Source of the DNA: Prevotella sp.
Lineage (GTDB): Bacteria > Bacteroidota > Bacteroidia > Bacteroidales > Bacteroidaceae
Reading direction: 5' to 3'
Assembly: GCA_017627765.1 (NCBI GenBank)
Contig: JAGAGD010000088.1
Location: 1-45,577, forward strand
Length of the DNA: 45,577 bases
The translations under genes and the position numbers were made by a program. How positions within the stretch are numbered: the first letter of the stretch is position 1; every line of letters starts with the position of its first letter. This document shows, one piece after another, positions 18,356-28,115 of the stretch. The notes under the pieces are model-generated. The model did no database searches and was not told the origin of the DNA. It was given only the letters and a program-made list of their open reading frames with translations.

Positions 18356-18751
18356 TCTCTTCCTGTGTGTTTGTGAATATTGGTGTAGTTGACTCTCAAA
18401 AACTCCATTCGCAGTTGTTGTTTCCATAGGTTTGTCCTATTTGTTCAGAAACAACTTTTTTGTACATGTTTTTTGTTTAGGAATGTTCGGAAACGCTTCT
18501 TTTTAATGTCCTAACTGCAATATTCTTTGTCCTATTATACATTATAGATGTGAATAAGTAATAATATTTGAAAAATAATTGTTAAACGGCTGCTTTTTTC
18601 TTCTTTATTTTTCAATAATCTTATTACTTTTGCATTTCAAAAATAAAGTAGATTTACACATTTTATTCTTTGTTGTTCTAAGAGATATTTACTTTTAATT
18701 TTATGGTTTTAAAACAACGCAAATTAAGGAAAATATAATTAAAATACGATT
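18356..18751. other. intergenic region upstream of the RND efflux operon
   Basis: About 395 bp without a gene. It is AT-rich in the second half and carries a probable promoter at 18625-18632. No adjacent regulator gene is encoded, and I see no clear operator palindrome. Confidence 0.6.
18625..18632 (+). promoter_or_regulatory. -7 box of the probable efflux operon promoter
   Basis: TACTTTTG followed by CA fits the Bacteroidota -7 consensus; the -33 region around 18601-18606 is T-rich but weak. It would give a leader of roughly 115 nt. Confidence 0.6.
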
Positions 18752-19942
18752 ATGAAGATTAATAAGTTTTTATTGGCTGCGGCTACTATCGCTCTGATTG
18801 TATCATGTGGAAAGAAAGGAAACATGCAAATGGGCGACGATGAATATCCCGTTGCTACCGTTGAAATGTCTACTTCAGACATGCAGACAACCTATCCAGC
18901 AGTAATTAAAGGTGTTCAAGACGTAGAGATTCGTCCGAAAATATCAGGTTTTATCACTCAGGTTTGTGTTCGTGAAGGACAGAACGTGAGTGCAGGTCAG
19001 TTGCTTTTTGTAATCGACAATGCAACATATCAGGCTGCTGTACGTCAGGCTCAGGCTGCTGTTAATACAGCACAGGCGCAAGTAAATACTGCTAAACTTA
19101 CTTATGACAATACAAAGCAGCTTCACGACAACAATGTTGTAGGTGCTTATGAACTTCAAACAGCCAAGAACTCTTATGAGAGTGCACGTGCTCAGTTGGC
19201 ACAGGCTCAAGCTTCTTTAGCATCGGCTAAGGAAACTCTTGATTTCTGCTATGTTAAGAGTCCTACATCGGGTGTAGTAGGAAGCCTTCCTTTCAAGGTT
19301 GGAACATTGGCAAGCGCGCAGAGCGCACAGCCTCTAACCACCGTTTCTAACATATCTTCAATGGAGGTTTATTTCTCTATGACAGAAAAAGATGTGCTCG
19401 AAATGACAAAGACATCAGGAAGTGTTCAGCAGGCTATTGCATCAATACCAGAGTTGAAACTCCAACTTGCCGACGGTACAGTATACAACCAGCCTGGACA
19501 CGTTACAAAGATGAGTGGAGTGATTGACGCTGCTACTGGTTCTGTTTCTATGATAGCACGATTCCCTAACCCACAGCACTTGCTGAAGAGTGGCGGTTCT
19601 GGCTCTATCATTATTCCTTCTCACAACACTAATGCTATTATCATCCCTCAGAGTGTTGTAATGGAGGTTCAAGACAAACTTTTCGTTTATGTTGTTGGAA
19701 AAGACAACAAGGTTAAATACACAGAGATTACCGTTGCCCCTCAAAACGACGGAAATCACTATGTTGTGACATCAGGTCTTAAGACTGGCGACAAGTATGT
19801 GACAAACGGAATTACTAAACTTTCTGACGGTATGGAGATTAAACCAATCTCTCAAGACCAGTATCAGAAGAAAATTGCTGACGCTCAGAAGAAAGGCGCA
19901 CAGCAGGGAACAGCCAAAGGATTCATTGACGCAATGAAATAA
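18752..19942 (+). CDS. RND efflux periplasmic adaptor (membrane fusion) lipoprotein
   Basis: A 396-residue lipoprotein (lipobox C19, I-V-S-C-G-K-K) that links the inner-membrane pump to the outer-membrane channel. Order of parts: a first barrel-sandwich half with the lipoyl-like I-R-P-K-I-S-G-F-I (about 55-63), an alpha-hairpin rich in A-Q-A-x-V-N-T-A repeats (about 95-160), the second lipoyl half (S-P-T-S-G-V-V-G), a beta-barrel region, and a C-terminal membrane-proximal domain. No acidic patch follows the cysteine, in keeping with retention on the inner membrane. It is the first gene of a three-gene operon, 17 bp before the pump. This is the AcrA/MexA class; substrates cannot be read from sequence. 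Confidence 0.95.
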   Translation: MKINKFLLAAATIALIVSCGKKGNMQMGDDEYPVATVEMSTSDMQTTYPAVIKGVQDVEIRPKISGFITQVCVREGQNVSAGQLLFVIDNATYQAAVRQAQAAVNTAQAQVNTAKLTYDNTKQLHDNNVVGAYELQTAKNSYESARAQLAQAQASLASAKETLDFCYVKSPTSGVVGSLPFKVGTLASAQSAQPLTTVSNISSMEVYFSMTEKDVLEMTKTSGSVQQAIASIPELKLQLADGTVYNQPGHVTKMSGVIDAATGSVSMIARFPNPQHLLKSGGSGSIIIPSHNTNAIIIPQSVVMEVQDKLFVYVVGKDNKVKYTEITVAPQNDGNHYVVTSGLKTGDKYVTNGITKLSDGMEIKPISQDQYQKKIADAQKKGAQQGTAKGFIDAMK

Positions 19943-19959
19943 TTTACTCAAAAACGATT

Positions 19960-22900
19960 ATGACTTTTACTAATTTTATAAAGCGTCCGGTTCTCTCGAC
20001 GGTGATTTCTATACTTATCGTTATCTTGGGATTTATCGGACTGGCTACACTGCCTATTGAGCAGTATCCAAATATTGCGCCTCCTACTGTTATGGTGATG
20101 ACGCAATACACTGGTGCTGATGCGGAAACAGTGAAAAACTCTGTGCTGGCTCCGCTTGAAGAAAGCATCAACGGTGTGGAAGGTATGGACTATATGACCT
20201 CTTCTGCAACCAATCAAGGTTCGGCTAGCATTACTGTTATGTTCCGTCAGGGAGCTAATGCCGACATGAGTGCCGTTAACGTTCAGAACCGTGTGTCTCA
20301 GGCTCAGGCTCTTCTTCCTGCCGAAGTTACTCGTGTAGGTGTCACAGTCATGAAGCGACAGACCTCACAGGTTATCATGTATACATTGACTTCAGATGGA
20401 CGATATGATGATGAGTTCCTGACAAACTACGCCAACATCAATATCATTCCTGCACTGAAGCGTATTGAAGGTGTGGGTGACGTTCAGAGCCCAGGTATGA
20501 AAACCTATTCTATGCGTATATGGTTGAAACCTGAGGTGATGAAGCAGTACAACCTTATTCCTACAGATATCAGTGGTGTTCTTGCTGAACAGAACATTGA
20601 GGCTGCACCAGGTTCATTCGGAGAACAGTCTAATGTTGCTTACGAGTACACTATGCGATATACTGGCCGTTTGAAGACTGCCGAGGAATTCGGAAACATT
20701 ATCATAAGCACAACTTCTGACGGACAGACTCTTAAACTGAAAGATGTTGCAAAAATCGAATTAGGTGGTCTGCAATACTCTGTTGCCATGAAGAACAACA
20801 ATCTGCCTTCTGTCATGGGTATGGTTCAGCAGATTGCTGGCTCAAATGCTAACGAGATTGCTAAGAACGTTAAGAAAGAGCTGGAGGAGCAAGCAAAGAA
20901 CTTCCCTCCAGGTATGACTTACAAGATTAACTACGACGTAACCGAGTTCCTTTATGCAAGTATAGAAGAGGTTGTATTCACCCTCATCCTTACACTCGTG
21001 TTGGTGTTCTTGGTTGTTTATATCTTCTTGCAAGACTTCCGCTCAACACTTATTCCGTTGATTGCCGTACCTGTATCACTTATTGGTACATTCTTCTTCC
21101 TGCGTGTCTTCGGATTCTCAATCAACTTGCTTGTTCTTTCGGCGTTGCTTCTGGCTATTGCCATTGTGGTCGACGATGCTATTATTGTCGTCGAGGCTGT
21201 CCATGCCAAGTTGGATCAAGGATATAAGAGTGCGCTGACTGCATCAATTGATGCCATGAACGAAATCTCTGGTGCTATCATCTCTATCACCCTTGTCATG
21301 GCGTCAGTGTTTATTCCTGTGTCATTCATTGGAGGAACGAGTGGAACGTTCTATCGAGAATTCGGTATAACGATGGCTGTTGCTATCTTCATTTCGGCAC
21401 TTAACGCGCTGACTCTTTCACCTGCTCTTTGTGCTATTTTCTTGAAGCCAAAAGACGAGCATGGCAATGCACGCAAGATGTCGATGATTGACCGCTTCCA
21501 TGCTTCTTTCAATGCTTCTTATGAGAAGATTCTCGGAAAATATAAGAATAGTGTTGAGAAGGTAGTACGCAAGCCAAAACTCATTATCTTGGTTGTTATA
21601 CTCGGAATTGCAGCACTTGTTCTTACAATGTCTACTACAAAGACAGGTCTTGTTCCTGATGAAGATACAGGTACATTGTTCTGTACAGTCTCAATGCCAC
21701 CTGCAACTTCTGTTGAGCGGACTAAGGAAGTTATAGCCCAAGTAGATTCAATGTTGGCTGCAAACCCTGCAATCCAGAGCCGCGAGCAGATTCAAGGTTA
21801 TAACTTTATTGCAGGTCAAGGTTCCGACCAAGCTACATTCATTATTAAACTGAAACCATTTGAAGAGCGTACATCAGGACTGTGGTATAAGATTTCAGGT
21901 TTGTGGCAAGGCGATGGTATTATGCGTTTCTTTGTCAACCCTCGTGAGAATACATCTGTCTTAGGTATGATTTACAAGCAGACTGCGCAGATTAAGGATG
22001 CACAAATCATTGCCTTTGCTCCTCCTATGATTGCTGGTTTCTCTGCAAACAACGGTATCTCACTCGTTATGCAAGACAAGACAGGTGGTTCGCTCGATAA
22101 ATTCTTCCAAGTTACTAAAGACTATCTTGCAGAACTTAACAAGCGTCCTGAAATACAGATGGCTATGACCTCATATAACCCTAACTATCCTCAGTACATG
22201 ATTAACGTAGATGTTGCTAAGTGTAAGCAGGCTGGCATTAGTCCTTCTACTGTACTTACAACACTTCAGGGTTATTATGGCGGACTCTATGCTTCTAACT
22301 TCAATGCTTACGGTAAGCTATATCGTGTTATGATTCAAGGTGATCCGGAAACACGAATGACCCCAGAAAGCATGAATAGCATTTTCGTGCGTACACCAGG
22401 GGGCATGGCGCCTGTTAATGAGTTCTGTACACTTAAGCGTGTATATGGTCCTTCTAACATCAACCGATTCAACCTCTTTACTGCGATTAACGTAACGGCA
22501 ACTGTTGCCGAAGGTTATTCCACAGGTGAGGCTATCAAGGCTGTGCAGGAAGTTGCAGCAACATCTCTGCCACAAGGTTATGACTATGACTACTCTGGTC
22601 TGACACGTGAGGAGGCAAAGACAAACAACTCTACTGTGATCATCTTCGTACTTTGTCTGATGTTTATCTATCTGATTTTGTCTGCACAGTATGAGAGTTA
22701 TATTCTGCCTTTGGCTGTAATCTTGTCTGTTTCGTTTGGTTTAGCAGGTGCATTCGGCTTTACCCAGCTCTTTGGCCATGCAAACGATATCTATATGCAG
22801 ATTTCATTGATTATGCTTATCGGTCTGTTGGCTAAGAACGCCATCCTTATTGTGCAGTTCGCATTGGAGCGTCGCCAACTCGGTATGGCTATCAGCTGGT

Positions 22901-23220
22901 CGGCAGTGCTCGGCTCTGCAGCCCGTCTTCGTCCTATTCTTATGACTTCTTTGGCTATGATTATCGGTCTGTTGCCTATGATGTTCGCATCAGGTGTAGG
23001 CAAGAACGGTAACCAGACACTTGGTGCTGCAGCTGTGGGAGGTATGTTGATTGGTACGCTTTGCCAGATTTTCGTAGTTCCTACACTCTTCGTTATCTTC
23101 CAGTCATTGCAGGAGCGATTCAGCCCAATGAAGTTTGAAGATGAAGAGACTGAAGGAGTAGCAGAAGAATTAGAGCAGTATGCTCATGGTGGACCTGTAG
23201 AATATGAATTGGAGGAGTAA
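19960..23220 (+). CDS. RND multidrug efflux pump, hydrophobe/amphiphile (AcrB/MexB) class
   Basis: A 1086-residue inner-membrane proton antiporter that exports drugs, bile salts or similar amphiphiles. It has the N-terminal helix with F-I-x-R-P-V-L-S-T-V, the large periplasmic porter domains, and twelve predicted helices in two halves. The proton-relay aspartates are present as D405-D406 in A-I-V-V-D-D-A-I (AcrB D407/D408). The second half contains the G-L-L-A-K-N-A-I-L-I-V-Q-F-A family motif with the relay lysine. Length is slightly above AcrB (1049) because of an acidic C-terminal tail. It is cotranscribed with the adaptor (17 bp upstream) and the outer-membrane channel (4 bp downstream). 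Class is firm. Confidence 0.97.
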   Translation: MTFTNFIKRPVLSTVISILIVILGFIGLATLPIEQYPNIAPPTVMVMTQYTGADAETVKNSVLAPLEESINGVEGMDYMTSSATNQGSASITVMFRQGANADMSAVNVQNRVSQAQALLPAEVTRVGVTVMKRQTSQVIMYTLTSDGRYDDEFLTNYANINIIPALKRIEGVGDVQSPGMKTYSMRIWLKPEVMKQYNLIPTDISGVLAEQNIEAAPGSFGEQSNVAYEYTMRYTGRLKTAEEFGNIIISTTSDGQTLKLKDVAKIELGGLQYSVAMKNNNLPSVMGMVQQIAGSNANEIAKNVKKELEEQAKNFPPGMTYKINYDVTEFLYASIEEVVFTLILTLVLVFLVVYIFLQDFRSTLIPLIAVPVSLIGTFFFLRVFGFSINLLVLSALLLAIAIVVDDAIIVVEAVHAKLDQGYKSALTASIDAMNEISGAIISITLVMASVFIPVSFIGGTSGTFYREFGITMAVAIFISALNALTLSPALCAIFLKPKDEHGNARKMSMIDRFHASFNASYEKILGKYKNSVEKVVRKPKLIILVVILGIAALVLTMSTTKTGLVPDEDTGTLFCTVSMPPATSVERTKEVIAQVDSMLAANPAIQSREQIQGYNFIAGQGSDQATFIIKLKPFEERTSGLWYKISGLWQGDGIMRFFVNPRENTSVLGMIYKQTAQIKDAQIIAFAPPMIAGFSANNGISLVMQDKTGGSLDKFFQVTKDYLAELNKRPEIQMAMTSYNPNYPQYMINVDVAKCKQAGISPSTVLTTLQGYYGGLYASNFNAYGKLYRVMIQGDPETRMTPESMNSIFVRTPGGMAPVNEFCTLKRVYGPSNINRFNLFTAINVTATVAEGYSTGEAIKAVQEVAATSLPQGYDYDYSGLTREEAKTNNSTVIIFVLCLMFIYLILSAQYESYILPLAVILSVSFGLAGAFGFTQLFGHANDIYMQISLIMLIGLLAKNAILIVQFALERRQLGMAISWSAVLGSAARLRPILMTSLAMIIGLLPMMFASGVGKNGNQTLGAAAVGGMLIGTLCQIFVVPTLFVIFQSLQERFSPMKFEDEETEGVAEELEQYAHGGPVEYELEE

Positions 23221-23224
23221 TAAT

Positions 23225-24613
23225 ATGAAGATAAAGAATATATTTTTAATAGGTGCAGTCGCTGTAACCTTTACAGCATGTAAGAGTCTTTATGGCACTT
23301 ATGAACGTCCAGATGTGAATACATCGGGTTTGGTTCGCGATGTTGTTTCAACTTCCGACACGCTTGCTGTAGCTGATACAACAAGTTTTGGAAACCTTGA
23401 GTGGCGTTCTGTTTTCACCGATCCTCAGTTGCAACAGCTCATTGAAACAGCTTTGCAGAACAATCCCGACTTGCTTAATGCAGCTCTCAACGTGCAGATG
23501 GCTGAGGCTCAGTTGAAAGCATCAAAACTGGCTTTCCTTCCTCAGTTCACATTTGCTCCTAATGGAACAATAGCTTCTTGGGATGGTAATTCTCCAACAA
23601 AGACTTATCAGTTGCCAATTCAGGCAAGTTGGAATGTCGATTTGTTTGGCAACCTCCTCTCTCAGAAGCGTTCAGCTCAGGTTGCTCTTATTGCGACAAA
23701 AGACTATCAGACTGTAGTTAAGTGCAATATCATCTCTGGTGTTGCCAATATGTACTACACGCTTCTCATGCTTGACCGTCAGATGGAGTTGTTAGACGAC
23801 ATGACTACATTGACAAAAGACACATGGGACTTGATGCAGTTGCAGATGAATTTAGGCCGTGCACGCTCAACTAGTGTGCAGAGTGCTGAGGCTAACTACT
23901 ATTCTGTTCAGACACAGGCAGTAGACATGAAGCGTCAGATTCGCGAAGTTGAAAACTCGCTTTCATTGCTTCTCGGTCAGCCTGCACAGACCATTGCTCG
24001 TGGCAAGCTGGCAGACCAGAGTCTCCCTTCAGAGTTTTCTACAGGCATCGGCATTCAACTGCTTGCAAACAGAGCCGATGTTCATGCAGCTGAGATGCAG
24101 CTTGCCCAGTGCTTCTATGGCGTAGAGACAGCTCGTTCTCGTTTCTATCCAAGTCTTACCATCAGTCCTTCTGGAGTATTTACCAACAGTGGCGGAATGG
24201 GAATTGTCAATCCAGGCAAGTGGCTTCTTTCTGCTGTAGGTAGTCTTGTGCAGCCAATCTTCATGCGTGGTCAGCTCACAGCAGGTCTGCGTGTAGCAGA
24301 AGCACAGTATCAGCAGGCTTACAACACATGGCAGAACGCTGTGCTTTCTGCAGGAAGTGAAGTCTCAAATGCACTTGTGCAGTACAATTCAAGCGATGAA
24401 AAGAGTCGTTTAGAGGCTCATCAGATAGAGGTGTTAGAGAAGAATGTAGCCGACACCAAATTGCTTTTCAGCAGTTCTGGCAGTTCTTATCTTGAGATAA
24501 TCACAGCCCAACAGGCTCTTCTCAATGCCCAGTTGTCGAAAGTTGCCGACGACTTTGCCAAGATGCAGGCTGTCGTGAATCTTTATCAAGCTCTCGGAGG
24601 TGGTGCTAAGTAG
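23225..24613 (+). CDS. TolC/OprM-type efflux outer membrane lipoprotein (NodT family)
   Basis: A 462-residue outer membrane channel protein completing the RND system. I start it at 23225, which gives a clean lipobox (T-F-T-A-C-K-S, C19); an in-frame ATG at 23204 would overlap the pump gene and place extra polar residues before the signal peptide. The body shows the two OEP repeats with long coiled-coil hairpins (L-N-A-A-L-N-V-Q-M-A-E-A-Q-L and a similar A-D-V-H-A-A-E-M-Q-L-A-Q), and the N-R-A-D-V motif that opens the second repeat. It is separated by 4 bp from the pump stop. The acyltransferase gene follows after 47 bp and may be transcribed with it. Confidence 0.95.
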   Translation: MKIKNIFLIGAVAVTFTACKSLYGTYERPDVNTSGLVRDVVSTSDTLAVADTTSFGNLEWRSVFTDPQLQQLIETALQNNPDLLNAALNVQMAEAQLKASKLAFLPQFTFAPNGTIASWDGNSPTKTYQLPIQASWNVDLFGNLLSQKRSAQVALIATKDYQTVVKCNIISGVANMYYTLLMLDRQMELLDDMTTLTKDTWDLMQLQMNLGRARSTSVQSAEANYYSVQTQAVDMKRQIREVENSLSLLLGQPAQTIARGKLADQSLPSEFSTGIGIQLLANRADVHAAEMQLAQCFYGVETARSRFYPSLTISPSGVFTNSGGMGIVNPGKWLLSAVGSLVQPIFMRGQLTAGLRVAEAQYQQAYNTWQNAVLSAGSEVSNALVQYNSSDEKSRLEAHQIEVLEKNVADTKLLFSSSGSSYLEIITAQQALLNAQLSKVADDFAKMQAVVNLYQALGGGAK

Positions 24614-24660
24614 TATTGTGTTTAAAGTTTTAAGTATTCAAGTTTATAGCATTTATAGTT

Positions 24661-25440
24661 ATGATAAACGATATAAGTCCAAAAGCTGAGATTGATCCAA
24701 GAGCGAAAATAGGAAAGAACTGTAAGATATTCCCTTTTGTCTACATCGAAGGCGATGTGGAAATAGGCGATAACTGCATTATTTTCCCATTCGTAAGCAT
24801 AATGAACGGAACTAGAATGGGTGGACGCAACAAGATTCATCAGGGTTCTGTCATCGGTGCTTTGCCTCAAGACTTCAATTTCAGAGGCGAGAAGTCTGAA
24901 TGTATTATTGGTGAAAACAATATAATAAGAGAGAATGTTGTAATAAACCGTGCAACCCATCACGGAGGCAAAACCGTTATTGGCAATGACAATGTGCTGA
25001 TGGAAGGTGCCCATATTTCTCATGATACAAAGATGGGAGACAGTTGTGTTGTTGGCTATGGTACTAAGATAGCAGGCGACTGTGAGATAGGCAATGGCGT
25101 CATTTTCTCATCGAGTGTAATTGAGAATGCAAGAACAAGAGTTGGCGACCGTGCTATGATTCAGGCAGGTGCGACCTTCTCTAAGGATATTCCTCCATAC
25201 ATCATCGCCACAGACAACGCCCTTTATGGCGGCGTAAATACCGTGATGTGTGAATCAGACGGTATGTCCGAAAAGGTTGTCAAGCATATTGGCAATGCCT
25301 ATCGTCTTATATTCCATGGTCAGACAAGTCTGTTTGACTCTCTCAATCAAGTGCGCGACCAGGTGCCAGACGGAGAAGAAGTAAGAAAGATTATCGAGTT
25401 CATCAGTGCAACTAAAAAGGGACTGATTGGAAAGAAATAA
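24661..25440 (+). CDS. lpxA: LpxA-family acyl-ACP--UDP-N-acetylglucosamine O-acyltransferase
   Basis: A 259-residue left-handed beta-helix acyltransferase. Hexapeptide repeats run from about residue 5 to 190 (I-D-P-R-A-K-I-G-K-N, V-E-I-G-D-N, and so on). The catalytic histidine of LpxA is kept in G-A-H-I-S-H-D-T, and A-L-P-Q-D-F-N-F plus N-R-A-T match the LpxA substrate region. The C-terminal helical part has the N-A-Y-R-L-I-F block. LpxA starts lipid A synthesis by O-acylating UDP-GlcNAc. In Bacteroidota the main lpxA is usually next to lpxC-fabZ and lpxD; here the gene follows an RND efflux operon, so this may be a second paralogue with a different acyl or sugar preference. Family is firm, exact substrate less so. 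Confidence 0.85.
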   Translation: MINDISPKAEIDPRAKIGKNCKIFPFVYIEGDVEIGDNCIIFPFVSIMNGTRMGGRNKIHQGSVIGALPQDFNFRGEKSECIIGENNIIRENVVINRATHHGGKTVIGNDNVLMEGAHISHDTKMGDSCVVGYGTKIAGDCEIGNGVIFSSSVIENARTRVGDRAMIQAGATFSKDIPPYIIATDNALYGGVNTVMCESDGMSEKVVKHIGNAYRLIFHGQTSLFDSLNQVRDQVPDGEEVRKIIEFISATKKGLIGKK

Positions 25441-25467
25441 CATCGGTAGTCTAATTTAGATTATATC

Positions 25468-25511
25468 AAAACAAAAAGTGAGAGTCTATAAAGACCCTCA
25501 CTTTTTGTTTA
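25468..25511. terminator. bidirectional intrinsic terminator
   Basis: AACAAAAAGTGAG pairs with CTCACTTTTTGTT, giving an A-run before and a T-run after the GC core on either strand. It serves the convergent lpxA and TonB-receptor genes. Confidence 0.85.
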
Positions 25512-25531
25512 TAATAATAATTAATCAGAGA

Positions 25532-27937
25532 TTACAGTTTTATGCTTACTCCTGCATACCAAGTTGCGCCATAGACAGGAGCATACATAAATGCAGCATC
25601 GTCAGTATGTTTTTCATCTTGTATATAGCTGAAAATATTTTTACCGCCAGCGTAGAGAGTAAGAGTGTTTCCAAGCTGTTTAGCCACACGGCAGTTGAAA
25701 AGCATAAACGTTGGAGTCTGCTTTATCTTTGAGTTTGCCTCTTCTTCTGCGTTGTAGTCAATATACATTTTTCCTTGCAGCGAACTTGTAACAGAGAAAG
25801 TCCATGAACCAGGAGTGTAGTCAAGACTCAAGTCGCCAGTCATTTTCGGGAAGCGTGAGATGTATTTGCTGTCTTGTGCATATTTTGTGTCCTTCCAGTC
25901 ATCGCGAATGTGCTTATATTTCCCCTGATTAAAAGTCCAGTTTACTCCTGCTCTGAGGTTGCGGACAATCTTTATCTTTGTTCCGAGTTCAATACCCTGG
26001 ACATAAGCATCGTCAACATTTTCCCACTGATAAGTATATCCGAGTTTCTTCACTTTGTCGTCGGCTTTTGCAAACTCAATCTTGTCGCTGAGGTTTGTTC
26101 TGAAAAGATTCAGACTTACCTGAACATCCTTTCCGTAGTAGTCGGCAGAGAGGTTGAAGCTAACAGATTTCTCGCCGTTCAGTTCTGAAGACTTCCATAC
26201 GCGAGGCGAACCGCTACACAGGTGCAGGTCTTCTGAGAATCCGTAAGGCGCACGGAAGCCTGTTCCGAAGTTGGCACGCAAAACCAGTTTCGGGTCAATG
26301 TCGTATTTAATTGCAAGTCGTGGAGCAAACATAGTCTTATTGAACTTAGTCTTAGGGAATGTTCCGTCAAACACCTTTTGGCTTGATTCATATTCCTCTC
26401 CTGAGCTGTGAGTGTCGAGACGAACACCAGGCACGATAGTCAGTCCTGGCAGAAGATTGCTCCATTCGTCTTGAATGAAGAATCCAACTTCGTTGGCATG
26501 CTTCTTTCCAAGTGATGTGTAAGCAGTTCCGTAATACTCTTTGTTGTCCTCGTCGTCAATGCAGTATAGACCAGTTTCGCGCAGTCTTGTGAATGAACCC
26601 TGAGCACCGAGCAGCAGAGTATGGTTGCCAAGTGAGGTGGTAAAACTCATAGAAGGAGTGAATGTGTTTTCCCTTGCCATGTAAGGACGCATCATTTCCA
26701 CATCAGGACTTTCGTCGTTGTGCGAACTCTTATAACTTCCCAAGAAAGTGTCGTTGGTAGCATTGCGCTTGTGGTGAACGTATGCTGCAGCAAGATTGAA
26801 AGTAGAGTTGCTTCCAATAGGCAGGGTGTAATTTAAGTCAGCCGACAGCCTGTTGGTCTTTATGTTCTCAGTGCCTTCAGTAAATGGATTCAGATAAACA
26901 TCGTTAGTCAGTGTTCCTCCTGCGCGGAACTCGTCCATAGCCTTACCGCGAATGACGAGTTTATCGTTTTGTGCAAACGGGCTGAAGAAGTAGATACCCA
27001 CTCCCACGTTATTAAGCTGGCTCTTCACTCGGTCGGAAACTCCGTCTTTGTGTTTCACCTCGTCGCGGTTCATCCCGTCTTGTGTCTTGTCTACAGCATC
27101 CATCTCTAGTCGCTGTGCAAACACGTTCAGTCCAATCTTGTTTCTTCTCATGCCTGCAGATGCACTATAGCTCTTGTGTCCCCAACTGCCAAACTGCACG
27201 TCGGCAGAAACGGTAGGCTCGTAGGTTGGTTCCTTCGTTATGATGTTGATAGCACCTGCAACAGCACTGCTTCCATAGAGGGCAGAACCTGCACCTTTCA
27301 CAATCTCCAGACGATCGATGTCGTTGGTTCCAAGTTGTTGCAGTCCGTAGACTCCAGCCAGACCAGAATAGATAGGTTCGCCATCAATTAGCACCTGAGT
27401 GTGTTCTGCTCCCAAGCCTTGCATTCTCACCATCGAGAAGTTGCACGCCTGACATTGCTGCTCAACTCTTATTCCAGGCACACCTTCGAGAGCCTCGAAC
27501 AGGTTGAGCGCATTCTTTTTTGCAATGGCTTGCGATGTCAGCACCTCCGTTCTGATAGGCACATTTTTCAGGTAGTGCTGCGTGCGTGTGCCCGTAACCA
27601 CCACCTGGCTCAGTTCAAGCATGTCCTCTTCGAGTATGAAATAGGCTTCAGTACCCTTGCTTCTTTCCATCATCACTTCCATTTCCTGCTCTTGATAGCC
27701 CTCATGGCTCGCAACGATAATCTGCTTTCCAACAGGAATGTCGCTCAATTTGAAGTGACCTGTATTGTCGCATTTTGTCATCAGGTTTGTACCTTTCACT
27801 CTGATTGTGGCATGAGCAATATGCTTGCCTGTCTCTTTGCTTTTCACGTCTCCGAAAAGCATTGCATCGGTTTTCTGTGCAAATACACTTATTGCACAAA
27901 CTAGACTGAATAAGATTAGTGTCAATGTTTTTTTCAT
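25532..27937 (-). CDS. TonB-dependent outer membrane receptor with N-terminal carboxypeptidase-like domain
   Basis: An 801-residue outer membrane transporter. Parts: signal peptide ending at V-F-A-Q (residue 21), a CarboxypepD_reg-like beta-sandwich (about 25-100, with G-K-H-I-A-H-A-T-I-R-V-K-G), the TonB plug (about 110-235, with Q-V-V-V-T-G-T-R and N-D-I-D-R-L-E-I-V-K-G-A-G-S-A-L-Y-G), and a beta-barrel ending in a C-terminal strand W-Y-A-G-V-S-I-K-L. It is the BtuB/FepA/CirA type, not SusC type, and no SusD follows. The plug carries a C162-x-x-C165 pair before N-F-x-x-x-R-M-Q-G-L. Substrate is unknown: metal chelate, haem or cobalamin are possible for this class. It is transcribed alone, convergent with lpxA. 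Confidence 0.92.
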   Translation of the reverse strand: MKKTLTLILFSLVCAISVFAQKTDAMLFGDVKSKETGKHIAHATIRVKGTNLMTKCDNTGHFKLSDIPVGKQIIVASHEGYQEQEMEVMMERSKGTEAYFILEEDMLELSQVVVTGTRTQHYLKNVPIRTEVLTSQAIAKKNALNLFEALEGVPGIRVEQQCQACNFSMVRMQGLGAEHTQVLIDGEPIYSGLAGVYGLQQLGTNDIDRLEIVKGAGSALYGSSAVAGAINIITKEPTYEPTVSADVQFGSWGHKSYSASAGMRRNKIGLNVFAQRLEMDAVDKTQDGMNRDEVKHKDGVSDRVKSQLNNVGVGIYFFSPFAQNDKLVIRGKAMDEFRAGGTLTNDVYLNPFTEGTENIKTNRLSADLNYTLPIGSNSTFNLAAAYVHHKRNATNDTFLGSYKSSHNDESPDVEMMRPYMARENTFTPSMSFTTSLGNHTLLLGAQGSFTRLRETGLYCIDDEDNKEYYGTAYTSLGKKHANEVGFFIQDEWSNLLPGLTIVPGVRLDTHSSGEEYESSQKVFDGTFPKTKFNKTMFAPRLAIKYDIDPKLVLRANFGTGFRAPYGFSEDLHLCSGSPRVWKSSELNGEKSVSFNLSADYYGKDVQVSLNLFRTNLSDKIEFAKADDKVKKLGYTYQWENVDDAYVQGIELGTKIKIVRNLRAGVNWTFNQGKYKHIRDDWKDTKYAQDSKYISRFPKMTGDLSLDYTPGSWTFSVTSSLQGKMYIDYNAEEEANSKIKQTPTFMLFNCRVAKQLGNTLTLYAGGKNIFSYIQDEKHTDDAAFMYAPVYGATWYAGVSIKL

Positions 27938-28084
27938 ATATTACTACTTTTGTTTTGTGTTATTAATTTAAGTTTCTGATGTCCACTTTTTCTTTTTTTA
28001 TATTTTGGTTTTATGTCTGTTTTTTTCTCTTATACCCAAGAAACAGCTAACTTCTAGAACTTCAGTTATTTAATAATCAGGCTG

Positions 28085-28115
28085 CAAAACTATGAAGAAA
28101 AACCTATTTGCACAA
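28085..28115 (-). promoter_or_regulatory. promoter of the TonB-dependent receptor gene
   Basis: Minus-strand TAGTTTTG (28092-28085) has a TTG (28115-28113) 20 bp upstream. The leader would be about 140 nt. I see no Fur-like or riboswitch structure that I can assert in the leader. Confidence 0.55.
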
